In this document: positions 54,175 to 64,000 of the stretch, piece after piece | Layout of the letters: the number at the start of each line of letters is the position of its first letter | Position numbering within the stretch: the first letter of the stretch is position 1 | Assembly (NCBI GenBank): GCA_028571685.1 | Contig: CM053146.1 | Coordinates: 63,645,431-63,709,430 of the forward strand | Direction of reading: 5' to 3' | DNA: 64,000 nucleotides | Source: Heterohyrax brucei | Taxonomy: Eukaryota > Chordata > Mammalia > Hyracoidea > Procaviidae | Made by a program: the position numbers and the translations under genes | The notes under the pieces: model-generated | Seen by the model: only the letters and a program-made list of their open reading frames with translations | What the model was told of the DNA's origin: nothing | The model's database searches: none

Positions 54175-54400
54175 AATGCCTCACAAAGCTCTCTGTCTTG
54201 CTCTGGATCCTGCATTTAACTCACCATCATCTGACCTCTGATTCTTGGAACCTGAACCAGCAGGCTGACGTCTGATCTGCTGATTTGGGTCAATCAGCAC
54301 CTGCAATCACATGAGTCAGGAGAAGCCTACAGCCTGATGCCTGACGCATGGATTTAGGACCTGCCAGCTTCCACAACACCCTGAGGCACTTTCTGGGGTA
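53717..54400 (+). mobile_element. LTR-like interspersed repeat, copy B, with (TG)n inside
   Basis: TGTGATAGGTCAGG at 53717, then acgtgtcaacctggctggg, gaatgatgtagttatcctcc, catcttgctcaagtaagac, tctggatcctgc, catctgacctctgattc, cctgatgcctgacgcatgg. It matches the reverse complement of 2595-3122. Copy A lacks the TG repeat. The strongest candidate for a TATA or polyadenylation signal is not clear, so LTR status is inferred from the TG start, size and two-copy comparison. Confidence 0.6.
54105..54169 (+). repeat. (TG)n microsatellite, about 32 units
   Basis: An uninterrupted TG run of 65 bp inside the LTR-like repeat. Long pure runs of this kind are usually polymorphic in length. Confidence 0.98.
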
Positions 54401-54579
54401 TTGCAATGAGTTACAGAACCCAAAGCCAGGAGGAGAATATTGAGGGGAGGAGGGATAGTTGATGTTAGAGACGATGCAGTGGTAGAGCAGTCTGGAAAAG
54501 TTGGACATCTGGGACACCTCTGATCTCTGCCTCAGGGAAACCCCGTTTGAGCTGATACTTATGAATTACTCATTCAGGG

Positions 54580-54705
54580 TCTGATTTTTCAGAAGTAGCA
54601 CACCAGGCATTTCTTCTGAGGTGTCTCTGAGTGGACTCGAACCTCTAAATGTTCAGTTAACAGTCCAGGCCATTCATCGTTTGTACCACCCCAGACCTAG
54701 GGTAG
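54580..54705 (-). mobile_element. AfroSINE, long form, truncated
   Basis: Antisense: tgatttttcagaagtagcac, accaggcatttcttctgagg, gtggactcgaacctctaaat, gtttgtaccaccccagacc. Confidence 0.8.
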
Positions 54706-55309
54706 TAACATAAAAACTGGAGAACGTGAGAGCCTGTTGTTTATCTTAGAGATTCGAGGGCAAAGAACTAATCTAGTCAAGTCATCATAGGTAAGAAGCA
54801 CTCCTCAAAAAGATGCTTTTCCCACCATGAAGGGCAACAGCAAAAAGCTGAAACGTTGTGCTTCCTGGTCAACATAAAATGGCCTAACAAGGAAGAGGAG
54901 AAAATAGTTTGGCTGAAATTTATCCTGCTTATTAATAATAAATTCTTTATTATTTTATTGGTTATTTTATCTATAAAGCTTATTTTTTATAGTGGCACAT
55001 GGTTTTACTGTAGTTGATTGTGGACTGACAAGTGATTGCTTATTAAGCCAAGCTGGGACATTCCTGAACCTGCCATTAATGTGTTGCTCCCAGCCTAGCT
55101 CTAGCAGTCCAAGGCCACTCGCCTTGGGTCACCTTAGTTCACGATCATTTGGTCTAAGTAGTTAAACCAAGACCTTGGAATGTCCTGTGAAGTCCAACAG
55201 GAAGTCCCTTCAGGCTTATGCTTGTGAAACTCCTCTGTGATGAAAGTGAAAAACATAAAAAATTAAAATAAAAAAAAAAACACTTGCAGCAATAATGGCC
55301 AAACCTACC
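54706..55309. other. Unassigned sequence
   Basis: No repeat or gene recognised. Confidence 0.35.
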
Positions 55310-55530
55310 ACTGTGTCCAATTTCTGTTTTTATTTTTTTATTTCATGTAAATACATAGAAATACACAATACCTGTATGCAGTATATTCTGGTTATAAAAA
55401 TAACATACACGGGCTGTAAAACATTTTTTAAAAACCTTCCCTAGTTCCACTTCCCAGATACCACTGTTGGCTTTTCATTATAAATTCCTCCAGACTGTTT
55501 TCTAGGCAGCTACACATTTTATTTTAAGAG
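55310..55530 (-). mobile_element. Old L1 3'UTR-like fragment
   Basis: ttatttcatgtaaatacata, cttcccagataccactgttg, attcctccagactgttttct: resembles antisense 3' ends of old L1s. Weak. Confidence 0.4.
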
Positions 55531-55875
55531 AGTTGCTTATACAAAGAGAATTTAAAAAATTCCAGCTAAGAGAGAGACACTGGATATTAATATTTTTACT
55601 CCTGATAAGGAAGGAGGAAATTACACAAGAGGAAATGTCTAAATATCTTTAAAGGATATAGCTAAATAATTCATTATGTCTTAAAGTGTTAATCTAGGGT
55701 TGTTTCCTTTTATTAAGAGAATGTGACAGAAAACTCACGTAGAAGACTAAAACAAAATTACAGAACTATCTGACTCTATATAAAGATTTTTAGCAACAGT
55801 ATTTTTAAAAGAATAGATTAAATTACTGTAGGAAATCTTTTATTTTGATGGAAATGCTTTTGGAATAATATAAAG
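55531..55875. other. Unassigned sequence
   Basis: No feature recognised. Confidence 0.35.
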
Positions 55876-55887
55876 TATGTGCCCTAA

Positions 55888-56049
55888 TGGAAACCCCGGT
55901 GGCATAGTAGTTAAGTGCTACAGCTGCTAACCAAAAAGTCAGCAGTTGGAATCTATCAGGCACTCCTTGGAAACTCTTTGGGGCAGTTCTACCCTGTCCT
56001 ATAGGGTCGCTATGACTCAGAATCAACTTGATGTCAGTGGGTTTGGTTT
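55888..56049 (+). mobile_element. AfroSINE with perfect 12-bp target duplication
   Basis: tggaaaccccggtggcatag, aaaagtcagcagttggaatc, tgtcctatagggtcgctatg, gtcagtgggtttggttt. tatgtgccctaa flanks both sides (55876-55887 and 56050-56061). One of the best-kept copies. Confidence 0.95.
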
Positions 56050-56225
56050 TATGTGCCCTAACGTACTTAGCTATGTGTATGAATTAAGACTCAAATTAAG
56101 ACAAAAATAGTGACAAATAACTAGTAGGTAACTAATATCAACATATCCTGTTTATCCAGGCTCAAATTTATTCCAGAAAATCTAAGACTATTGTTACCTC
56201 AGGTGTGTTTTATATCACCTTATTG

Positions 56226-56398
56226 TAAACCCGGATGATGTAGTGGTTAAGTGCCACATCTGCTAACCAAAGGGTCAGCAGTTCAAATCTGCCAGGTGCT
56301 CTGTGGAAACTCTACGTGGCAGTTCTGCTCTGTACTATAGAGTCGCTGTGAGTCAGAATTGACTCGACAGCAGTGGGTTTTTGTTGTTGTTATTGTTT
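56226..56398 (+). mobile_element. AfroSINE, deletion form
   Basis: aaacccggatgatgtagtgg, agggtcagcagttcaaatc, tctgtactatagagtcgc, gactcgacagcagtgggttt, then gttgttgttattg. ttattgt on both sides may be the target duplication. Confidence 0.92.
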
Positions 56399-57239
56399 AT
56401 ATGACATTTTAGCCATAAAAGTGTCTGAGGGAGTCACAAACATACCCAGACATGGTTGGAAATGTTCACTAGGACTACAGGATGCATAAGAGCAAGGAAA
56501 CAGCAACAACAAAACAGCCACATGAGGCCCCACAATTAGACTGTCCAGAGGCAAGACCAGCTTCTAACCCGGTTTAGCTGTTTCTCATACCTAACTCCTT
56601 ATTTTTAAGTAATATGTTAGTATTGCTGTTTACTGACTAAACAATTTTTGACATTATCGACATGCTTCTTAGTAGAGTAGATACATATTTAGTACACTGA
56701 TGCCACCCCCACCTACATGTGCACCTGCACATGTCTTGTATTTGATCACAATTTGCATTAAATGAATATTCAGATTTTACAGTATAAACCATGATGCAAA
56801 CGTTGTTCACAAGTAAACAGTTTGTCTTGTTTATGTTTCTCTTCCCATCCTTCTCTAGCCTTTCTTTCCCTCCCTCCCTCCTTTATCCCTCTCTCCCAGG
56901 AGCCTTTCTCTGTCTCCATCTCTTTCTTTACTTTGTTGCTGCTTTCTTTTCTTTGCACTTTTTCTCATACTTCCCCAGTTCTCTTCTCAGAAGTGTGGTC
57001 AAGCATCTCAAGTACTGTAGCAACTCTAGACTTTTTACTGAAGCATCACTTCTGGACCCCTCCATTCTCCTGTCTCTGACTGGACTTACTGATCCTCCAA
57101 ACAGCTACATTTTGTTACCCTAGGACCTCTCTTTCCTCTACTGGAATCTGCTTCCTCACCCACGTCCTCCTTTTCCTTGACTTATTCCCTACTTTTCACA
57201 ACACACCCATGCCCAGAAGCCTCCTGACAAAAGGTTCAA
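56399..57239. other. Unassigned; pyrimidine-rich tract 56820-57000
   Basis: The CT-rich tract produces overlapping frames of 85-110 codons on the plus strand with no domain. No gene called. Confidence 0.4.
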
Positions 57240-58200
57240 GGGAGGCACATTTTTAGAAATTTTGTCTGCCTGAAAACATCTTTATATGTTCTGTTCATGT
57301 CTGATGGTTAGTTGGACTGAGCAGGGAATGAGGTTGGAAAGATTTTCTCTCAGCATTTTAAGGGCAATTGTCCATTGCTATTTAGCTACTGGTAAGGAAA
57401 CTTGGGTGGCGTACTGGTTAAGTGCTATGGCTAACAACCAAGAGGTCAGCAGTTCAAATCTACCAGGAGCTCCTTGGAAACTCTATGAGGCAGTTCTACT
57501 CTGTCCCATAGGGTTGCCATGAGTTGAAATCAACTCTGTCGCAATGAGTAACAAATGTTGTTGACAGGCCCATGCCGTTCTGTTTCCCTGTGACCTCTGT
57601 TTTTCTCTCTGGAAGATCTGAGGTTACTTTTTATCCCTAAAGGGAATTCTACAGTGATGCGCCTTGATGTGGATCCTCCCTCCCTTCAATGTCACCAGTG
57701 AGTCACATCCTTCATTCTGGGATTATCTTCCTGTACTCTATCTTTCATAATTTCTGCCCTTCTGTTTGAGATTCCTGCTAATCAGATGAACCTCTTGAAC
57801 TACCCTAATTTTCTTTTTCTTTTTTCCCCTTCTTCTTTTCTAGCTTTTTTAAAGAGATATTTCCTCAGCTTTATCTTTGAAACCTTCAATTTAATTTTTT
57901 ACTAAAATACTTGTACTTTAATTTCTAAGAGCTCTCTCTTGTTTTCTGGTTGTTTCATTCTGTTAGCATTCTGGTCTTATTTTATGGATGTGACGTCATC
58001 ACTTACCTTCCTGAAGATATTAATAGCTTGTTGGAAGTTTTCTTCTGTTCCTTGTACTGTCTTTGATCCTTTTGAATTCCTTTTTCTCTGTCTGTTTTGT
58101 TCCTATTTTTTCAAATTGGAATATTTTTCTCAAAAGTCTGTCAGTTCATATTTAAAAGGGAGACACTAAAAAAGCTGGTTGGATATAAACCCTTCCTTGC
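57240..58200. other. Probable ancient interspersed repeat, family uncertain, with a SINE inside
   Basis: Phrases such as ctctcagcattttaagggca, tctctctggaagatctgagg, gatgcgccttgatgtggatc and atttcctcagctttatcttt occur in an order that I associate with a common old mammalian repeat, but I cannot assign the family. The AfroSINE at 57396-57560 interrupts it. Confidence 0.4.
57396..57560 (+). mobile_element. AfroSINE, deletion form
   Basis: aaggaaacttgggtggcgta, gaggtcagcagttcaaatc, ctgtcccatagggttgcc, gaaatcaactctgtcgc. Confidence 0.92.
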
Positions 58201-58219
58201 TCCTTTTCAGTGAGCTTGC

Positions 58220-58440
58220 ACATACACAAATAATTTGAGTCTTCTTGTGTGTTTGTGTCTTGGTTTTGTCACTTAACAAAATGTCTTGGAGTTATTCCCA
58301 CATTAGCTCATATAGGCCTATCTCATTCTTTTTAATGACTGTATAATGTTAAATAACATGAATTTATAATATTTTATTTAACCACTCTCTTTTAAAAATT
58401 ACATTTTGTGTGTGCTTCCTTAGAAGGTCAGTAAATTGAT
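58220..58440 (-). mobile_element. Old L1 3'UTR-like fragment
   Basis: gtcttggagttattcccaca, ctcattctttttaatgactg, gtataatgttaaat: resembles antisense old L1 ends. Confidence 0.5.
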
Positions 58441-58444
58441 AGCT

Positions 58445-58620
58445 AAAAAACCCCAAATCTATTGCCATTAAGTTGACTCCAATTCATAGTGACTCTATAG
58501 GACAGAGCAGAATTGCCTCTTAAGAGCTTCCAAGGAGTAGTTGGTGGATTCGAACTGCCAACCTGTTGGTTAGCAGACTTAGCTTGTTGTGCATCTTAAG
58601 CACTTCTCCCCCAGAACTCC
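58445..58620 (-). mobile_element. AfroSINE, deletion form
   Basis: Antisense: ccaaatctattgccattaag, tctataggacagagcagaa, ggattcgaactgccaacctg; the head region has an extra ~15 bp (ttgtgcatcttaagc). Confidence 0.88.
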
Positions 58621-59638
58621 AAATCAAGTGACTAGAAATCGACAAATATGAAAGAATTGAGAATAGAAGGAAAATGCTTTATGCATAAAATTTATTGTTG
58701 TAGAGTTATGTCTGACAACGAATGAGTAGAAACATCTAAAATGGCTCTAAAATTGGTGATACTTAAGCTCTATGGCTCAATTTGCAAAACATGTGATTTA
58801 TATTTTATTTCTTTACTTTCATAAAACATATGATCTACCCTCCACCAGCCAGAACTCTTCGGTGTCAATCAAAGTCCTGACAGGGAAGACATGGCATTTC
58901 AAATGGGCACTGTAGGGGATTTAATGGTGGCAGGGCAGACAGCATAAAGGGAAACAGAATAGGACAGTGAGGTCCTCTGGAGATATTAATAGGCTATCAG
59001 CACCCTTGCACCCTAGGGTCAAGTGAAGGGAGCAACTAGTAGACCCAGAGGGAGTAACTTGCTAGAACAAAGGCTACCTGTTGGAACCATAGACTTTGTA
59101 GAGAGACTCAACCAACCTTGAGCAACCAGAAGTGGAGGAACTGAGACAAAATACCAGACTCTATGCTTCTTGTTTGAACTGCTGGTGAATCTCATTGGCA
59201 GAACCCCACTGGAAGCCTCCTGTGGTCCCGAGCACAGTAAAGGCAGGATTGACAAATAAAATAAAGGACACCCAGTTAAATTTGAATTTCATATAAACAA
59301 AGAATAATGTTATTTTAATATAAACATATTCCATGCAATATTTAGCATTTTGCATTTTTATTTGCTAAATCTGGCAAGGCTTGGTGGTGAAGGGTAGAGA
59401 CTCACTCTGAAGGGGCAAAGACAGGACTTTTCTCTTACATGAAGGGGGTGCCTCAGTGTCCTATTTTGCACATTAACAACTGTGTGTGAATCCCAGGGCA
59501 AAGCTAGTCATTGAGAAGCACAGAAAATGTATCTATTCAATCATGGTATTGAATCAATTAGTAAGGCTGCTCTGAAATTGTCTACATCTTGGTTTATCAT
59601 TCTAGACATGTGAAATATACCATCTTATATAATTAGAT
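58621..59638. other. Unassigned sequence
   Basis: About 1 kb with no recognised repeat. Frames of 64-78 codons on the minus strand have no domain. Confidence 0.4.
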
Positions 59639-59648
59639 ATAAGGTATA

Positions 59649-59804
59649 GTCAGTGCCATTAAGTTGATGCCGACTCATAGTGACCCTATAGGACAGAACA
59701 GAACTGCCCCATAGAGTTTCCAAGAAGGGCCTGCCAGGTTCGAACTACCAACCTTTCGGTTATTAGCTGTAGCACTTAACCACTGTATTGCTGGGGTTTC
59801 CAAC
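59649..59804 (-). mobile_element. AfroSINE with perfect 10-bp target duplication
   Basis: Antisense: agtgccattaagttgatgcc, ccatagagtttccaagaagg, gcacttaaccactgtattgc, tggggtttcc. ataaggtata flanks both sides (59639-59648 and 59805-59814). Confidence 0.94.
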
Positions 59805-59814
59805 ATAAGGTATA

Positions 59815-60343
59815 TCTAGCTAATTAATAAAATATACTACCAGAGCTGAAAGGAATATCTCTGTCCAGTCCTGAGAAGAAAAAAATTCACCACAACTAGA
59901 AGCTAAGTCTTCAAAAGAATGCAAGAAGAATGACTTGAGCACAGGCTGGGAACTCTCAAGTTTATAATTAATATTAACCTAAGACAGACGCAACATACAA
60001 AGAAAAATATGGATGGGCTAGATAAGAACACAGGGTCATCCACAAATCAATATGGTTAAACAACATTCTAGTAAACTCAAAACAGCATTCTGCTTCAAGA
60101 ATAAACTTTATTTTAAAACATAAGCAAAGAGACAGAAATTGGAGACGTAATGTCTGTGGCTGATCTTACCTTAAAATAATCTGATTTGTTGAGAAAAAGA
60201 GCCCAGGGTTGTTAGCCTTCATATTTTATAGATTTGGAAAGTGGTGTTCTCTAAAAAGTTTTTTGTGTTTTCTTCTTTGGTTTAGTTTTTTTTTTTTTTT
60301 ACATAAAAAGGTATATGATTTATTCTATTTACACAGCTCATCT
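59815..60343. other. Unassigned sequence with poly(T) near 60285-60300
   Basis: No gene or named repeat. Confidence 0.35.
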
Positions 60344-60351
60344 ATTTACTT

Positions 60352-61755
60352 ATACTTATTTGGCCCAGTTGTGAGGATTCTTGTTTTCTTCATGGTGGCA
60401 GTGGGGTTTGTGTTAAGGTATAATCCATACTGAAGGCTATATAGTCTCTGATCTTTATCAGTAAGTGCTTCAGCAAGCAAGGTTATGTTTTCTGTATATC
60501 ATAGGTTGTCAATGAGCCTTCATCCAAGCCTGATGCTGCATTCTTCTTCATATAGTCTAGCTTCTCAGATTTTTTTCTCAGAATACCAACTGAATAAATG
60601 TGATGGAAAAATACAACCTTGACACACACCTTACCTGATTTTAAACCACACAGTATCTGCTTGTTCTGTTCAAATGAATACGTTTTAAGTCTATGTACAT
60701 GTTGCACCCAACCCAAAGCACACTCACTGCCATTAAGTTAATTCTGACTCATGATGACCTTATAAGACAGGGTACAACTGCCCCACAGAATTTCCAAGGA
60801 GCACTTGTGGATTCAAACTGCTGACTTTTTTAGTTAACAGACCACTATGCTACCCGAGCTTCAGGCTGCACATGAACACACATAAGTGTTCTGGAATTCT
60901 TGTTCTTTGCAATGTCATACATTGTTTGTTATGATCTACAGAGTTGAATGCCTTTCCATAGTCAATAAAACATAGATAAATACCTTTTTGGTGTTCTCTG
61001 CTTTCAGCCAAAATCTATGCAACATCAGCAATGATATGCTTTATTCCACATCTTCTGAATCAAGCTTGAATTTCTGACAGTTCCTTTTTGTTGTGTGCTT
61101 CAAGTGTTTTCAACCTATAAGCAATATCATAAAAGTCACAAAAAATGTTAAAGTCGTCAAAAATTACATTTTACCTGAATCCACAGTAAATGTCCATGGA
61201 AGTAGTACTCAAGAAATCAAAGGACATGTTATATTAGGCCAAATCTGCTATGAAAGACCCCTTTAAAGTATTAAAAAGCAACAATGTCATTTTGACAACT
61301 AAGCTGCACCTGACCCAAGCCAGGGTATTTTCACTTCATATCATGTGAAAAATGAACAATGAAAAAGAAAGACTGAAGAAGAACTCATGCATTTTTGAAT
61401 TATGGTGTTCATGAAAAATACTGAATATACCATGAACTGCCAAGAGAGCAAATAAATCTGTCTTGGAAGAAGTACACCCAGACAAGACTTAACCTCACAT
61501 ACCTTGGACATGTTATTGGGGGGGACCAGTCTCTGGAGAAGGACACCATGCTTGGCAAAGTAGAGGGCCAGGGAAAAGCAGGAAGATCTTTCAGAGAGAT
61601 AGATTGACACGGCAGCTGCAACAATAGGCTCTAACATAGCAGTGACTGTAGCATGGTGTAGGACCAGGCAGTGCTTTTTCCTGTTGCACACGGCGTCACC
61701 GTGAGTTGGACACCAATTCAGCAGCACCTAACAAGAACAATAGCAATAGCATCAA
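60352..61755 (+). mobile_element. RTE-type LINE with inverted 5' part, SINE inside
   Basis: 60362-61135 is antisense RTE coding (aatccatactgaaggctat, ttcttcttcatatagtctag, gccttgtctat-type and tcagcaatgatatgc blocks). From about 61145 to 61755 the same LINE is in sense (catttttacc-type start, ccatgaactgccaagagag, ggacatgttattggggg, agcagcacctaacaagaac). The antisense piece ends at more 5' sequence of the LINE exactly where the sense 3' piece begins, and the two pieces come from neighbouring parts of the LINE. atttactt occurs at 60344-60351 and 61756-61763 and may be the target duplication. All frames are broken. Confidence 0.82.
60709..60863 (-). mobile_element. AfroSINE, deletion form, inside RTE
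   Basis: Antisense: acccaaagcacactcactgc, cattaagttaattctgactc, ccacagaatttccaaggag, ctatgctacccgagcttc. It interrupts the inverted RTE part, so it came later. Confidence 0.9.
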
Positions 61756-61766
61756 ATTTACTTCCA

Positions 61767-62272
61767 CGTCTTAGGCATCTAGTACACCTCTAACAGAAAC
61801 AGCACAAGTGGTTGGCTGCAACAAAGAGAAACCCATTCTCTCACAGTCCAGCAGGCTGCAAGTTCAAACCCAGGGCACCAGATCAAGTGCAAGACCTTCT
61901 CTCCCTGTCAGCTTTGGAAGAAGGTCTCTGTTAGGGATGACTTCCCTGGATTTAAGAGCATCCCACTGCAGGAACCTCAGCTCCAAAGGGTGTAATCTGT
62001 TCCTGATGCTGGTCTCTTGGTGGTGTGAAGTTTCTGTGTCTCTCAGCTTGCTTCTCTACCTTATATCCCAAAAGAGACTAGCTAAAGACACTATCCAGTC
62101 CTGTATACCTCATCAATATAACTACCACCAATTCATCTTGTTAAATCATAGTGCTAGAATCTGCAAACACCAGAAAATTCATCCAGTGGTGGCAGTCACC
62201 CAATCATAGGACTCACAGCTGAATCAAGCCAACACACACCGCTTCTAGGGAACACAAATTCCATCCATGCTA
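61767..62272 (-). mobile_element. MaLR-like LTR (afrotherian), diverged
   Basis: Antisense: cgtcttaggcatctagtac, acagcacaagtggttggctg, agaccttctctccctgtcag, cttatatcccaaaagagac, aacacaaattccatccatgc. Its middle (tcaatataactaccacc) differs from the 12123 and 52059 copies, so it is probably another subfamily. No clear target duplication. Confidence 0.78.
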
Positions 62273-63196
62273 TACCAAAACACGGCACCTTTAAAGGTTA
62301 CATGTAGTATACTTTTTATTGTAAAATTGGTTGTTTAAAAACTATTGAAGAGGAAAATAATTAAAATTCTGTTTGGTTTGGGCTCAGTAGCTCAAAGAGA
62401 GTTTGAACTCATTTTAAGTGACTGGTTACTGTTCACTAGCTGATGGCTGAAGAAATTCAAGCATCTGGTTTCTGATAGTGGCAACATAGCACATTTGATG
62501 CCAATAGGTCATTTTTTAACACATCCTTCTCTATACTACAAAATCATTTTCAGTATTCATCATGAAGTAAATGACAGTAACGGTTAAAAAAAGAAAGGTA
62601 AAAATTTTTCCTAAGTGATGCTATTTGTTACATTACTCTGGCTGATATGTAGAAATGATATGCTTCCTGAGGGCTCACTCTACACCTTCCTTTTGGATGA
62701 TTCTGACTTGTCTCCTTTCTTGCTACCATAAAACTGTAATAAAAGCAGTGCTTTCCTGAGCACTACAAGTTATTTTAGCGAATTACTGAACACAAAGGAC
62801 TAGTGGAAACCCCAAGTTTATAACCAGCTGGTCAGAAGTGCGGGTGTCCTGGGAACTGTGGCGCTTGTGACTGGTGTCTGAAGTGAGGGCACTCTTATGA
62901 GAGACTGTGCTCTTCTGTGAAGTTTGTCCTAACTCTAGGCTATTAAGTTTGGAAGAACTGGTTTTGCCAGTATGTAAAAGTCTTAGCACATTGCCTAGCA
63001 CTGAGAAAACACTCAGTGAACAGTAGTTCTTATTTTTAGTCAGGGAAATTACTTGTAAGAAAATTTGGTATAAACAAAGACTAGTAGGTATTTCCAGTGA
63101 AAAACTATGTATTGTCCAGATCTCACCCTCTGCTTTCTTTGACCATAGCCTCTCACTTACTTTAAACTATTTCATAGCCCATTAGTGTGTACATAA
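62273..63196. other. Unassigned sequence
   Basis: No repeat or gene recognised in about 920 bp. Confidence 0.4.
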
Positions 63197-63201
63197 GTGA
63201 T

Positions 63202-63577
63202 TGTCTTAGTCATCTAGTGCTGCTATAACAAATACCAGAAGCGAATGGACTTCACAAAGAGAACTTTATTCTGTCCAGTAGCCTGGAAGTCCAGTTTCAG
63301 GGCATCAGCTCTAGGGGAAGGCTTTCTATGTTAGCTCTGGAGGAAAGTCCTTGTTGTAAGTCTTTCCCTTTCTTTTACATGCACAGAGATCACCTCATGG
63401 CACAGTACAGTCTTTTAGACTGCTCTGGCCTCACTGACACAACCACCACCCATTCTCCCTCATTAACATCATGGAAACAGTATTTATAACATATAAGAAT
63501 ATCACACAATACTAGGAATTATGGCCTAGCCAAATTGCTACACACAGTTTTAGGGGGACACAATTCAATCTCTGACA
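63202..63577 (-). mobile_element. MaLR-like solo LTR with perfect 5-bp target duplication
   Basis: On the plus strand TGTCTTAGTCATCTAG to CTCTGACA (antisense element), 376 bp, flanked by gtgat at 63197-63201 and 63578-63582. It lacks about 120 bp of the middle compared with 52059-52552. TG...CA ends and the 5-bp duplication give the clearest evidence in this window that the family is a retroviral LTR of the ERVL class. Confidence 0.9.
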
Positions 63578-63592
63578 GTGATTTATTCCTGC

Positions 63593-63743
63593 CTGTTGCC
63601 ACTGAATCAATTCTGATTTGTAGTGACTCTATAGGACAGAGTAGAACTGTCTTGCAGTGTTTCCAAGGAGCAGCTTGTGGATTCAAACTGCCAACCTTCT
63701 GGTTACCAGCTGAGTTCTTAACCACTGTGCCACCAGGGCTCTA
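63593..63743 (-). mobile_element. AfroSINE, deletion form
   Basis: Antisense: tgttgccactgaatcaattc, tctataggacagagtagaac, gattcaaactgccaacctt, ccactgtgccaccagggctc. Confidence 0.92.
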
Positions 63744-63918
63744 GAGACATAAATGATAGTCACACAAAATAATTCTTAACTCTAGTCACGGAAACAATTC
63801 TATGGTAGAGTTTTTATTGACCCCCACTTCCATCTCCCAGCTTCCTCATCCCAATGGAAAAATTCAATTTTTTGTCCATTTGTAAATTCATTTCAACATT
63901 CCTACACGCTATATAATA

Positions 63919-64000
63919 ATCCCTGGCTAGCACAGATGGTGACAGTGCTTGGCTGCTAACCAAAACATTGGAGGTTTGAGTCCAACCAGATGTACCTTGG
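63919..64000 (+). mobile_element. AfroSINE, long form, cut by window edge
   Basis: aatccctggctagcacagat, gtgcttggctgctaacc, ggaggtttgagtccaacc, then gtaccttgg at the last base. Continues beyond the window. Confidence 0.85.

Noticed and set aside
54012..54275. Frames with long CV or TH dipeptide runs
   Set aside because: Produced by the (TG)32 microsatellite.

Overview
The window reads as a gene-poor stretch of nuclear DNA from an afrotherian mammal, most likely a paenungulate and probably an elephant. The main evidence is more than 40 copies of one tRNA-derived SINE whose head carries A-box-like (tggcacagtgg) and B-box-like (ggttcgaatcc) signals and whose body contains gagtcgattctgactcatag. 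I recognise it as AfroSINE. It occurs as a long form and as a form with an internal deletion; the deletion form is known from hyraxes, sirenians and elephants. The LINE partner is an RTE-type LINE (RTE1/BovB-like) whose 3' end matches the SINE 3' end. L1s, MaLR-like LTRs, old MIR and L2 copies, and a mariner family fill most of the rest. Names come from pattern memory; no repeat library was searched.

No intact protein-coding gene, RNA gene, CpG island or CRISPR array was found. Every long reading frame I could assign is a decayed LINE or mariner remnant, or a frame through simple repeats or SINEs.

Layout: 1-7447 holds two L1 3' parts, a foldback mariner and an LTR-like repeat. 7.6-15.6 kb is a nested RTE/AfroSINE/LTR zone, including an RTE split by a 521-bp solo LTR with a 4-bp target duplication. 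15.7-19.8 kb is mostly unassigned, with SINEs and MIRs. 19.8-26.7 kb is a mosaic of L1 5' and 3' ends, an LTR and SINEs. 26.7-34.8 kb has SINEs, L2, an LTR and two antisense L1 3' ends. 34806-42229 is a full-length but dead L1 whose 5'UTR contains about four 230-bp tandem monomers. 42.2-50.2 kb has SINEs, a half mariner, an inverted repeat, MIRs and a CA-rich tract. 50.9-53.1 kb is a nested set (old L1, MLT1, younger LTR). 53.7-64 kb has a second LTR-like copy with a (TG)n tract, SINEs, an RTE with a 5' inversion, and two more MaLR-like LTRs.

The elements form layers of insertion and do not work together as a gene system. Points worth a second look are the foldback mariner architecture, the monomeric L1 5'UTR, the RTE 5' inversion, repeated internal duplications in L1 3'UTRs, a short-spaced inverted repeat at 43.6-44.0 kb, and three exon-like segments with splice-site-like borders. 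I saw nothing that supports a new multi-gene system here.
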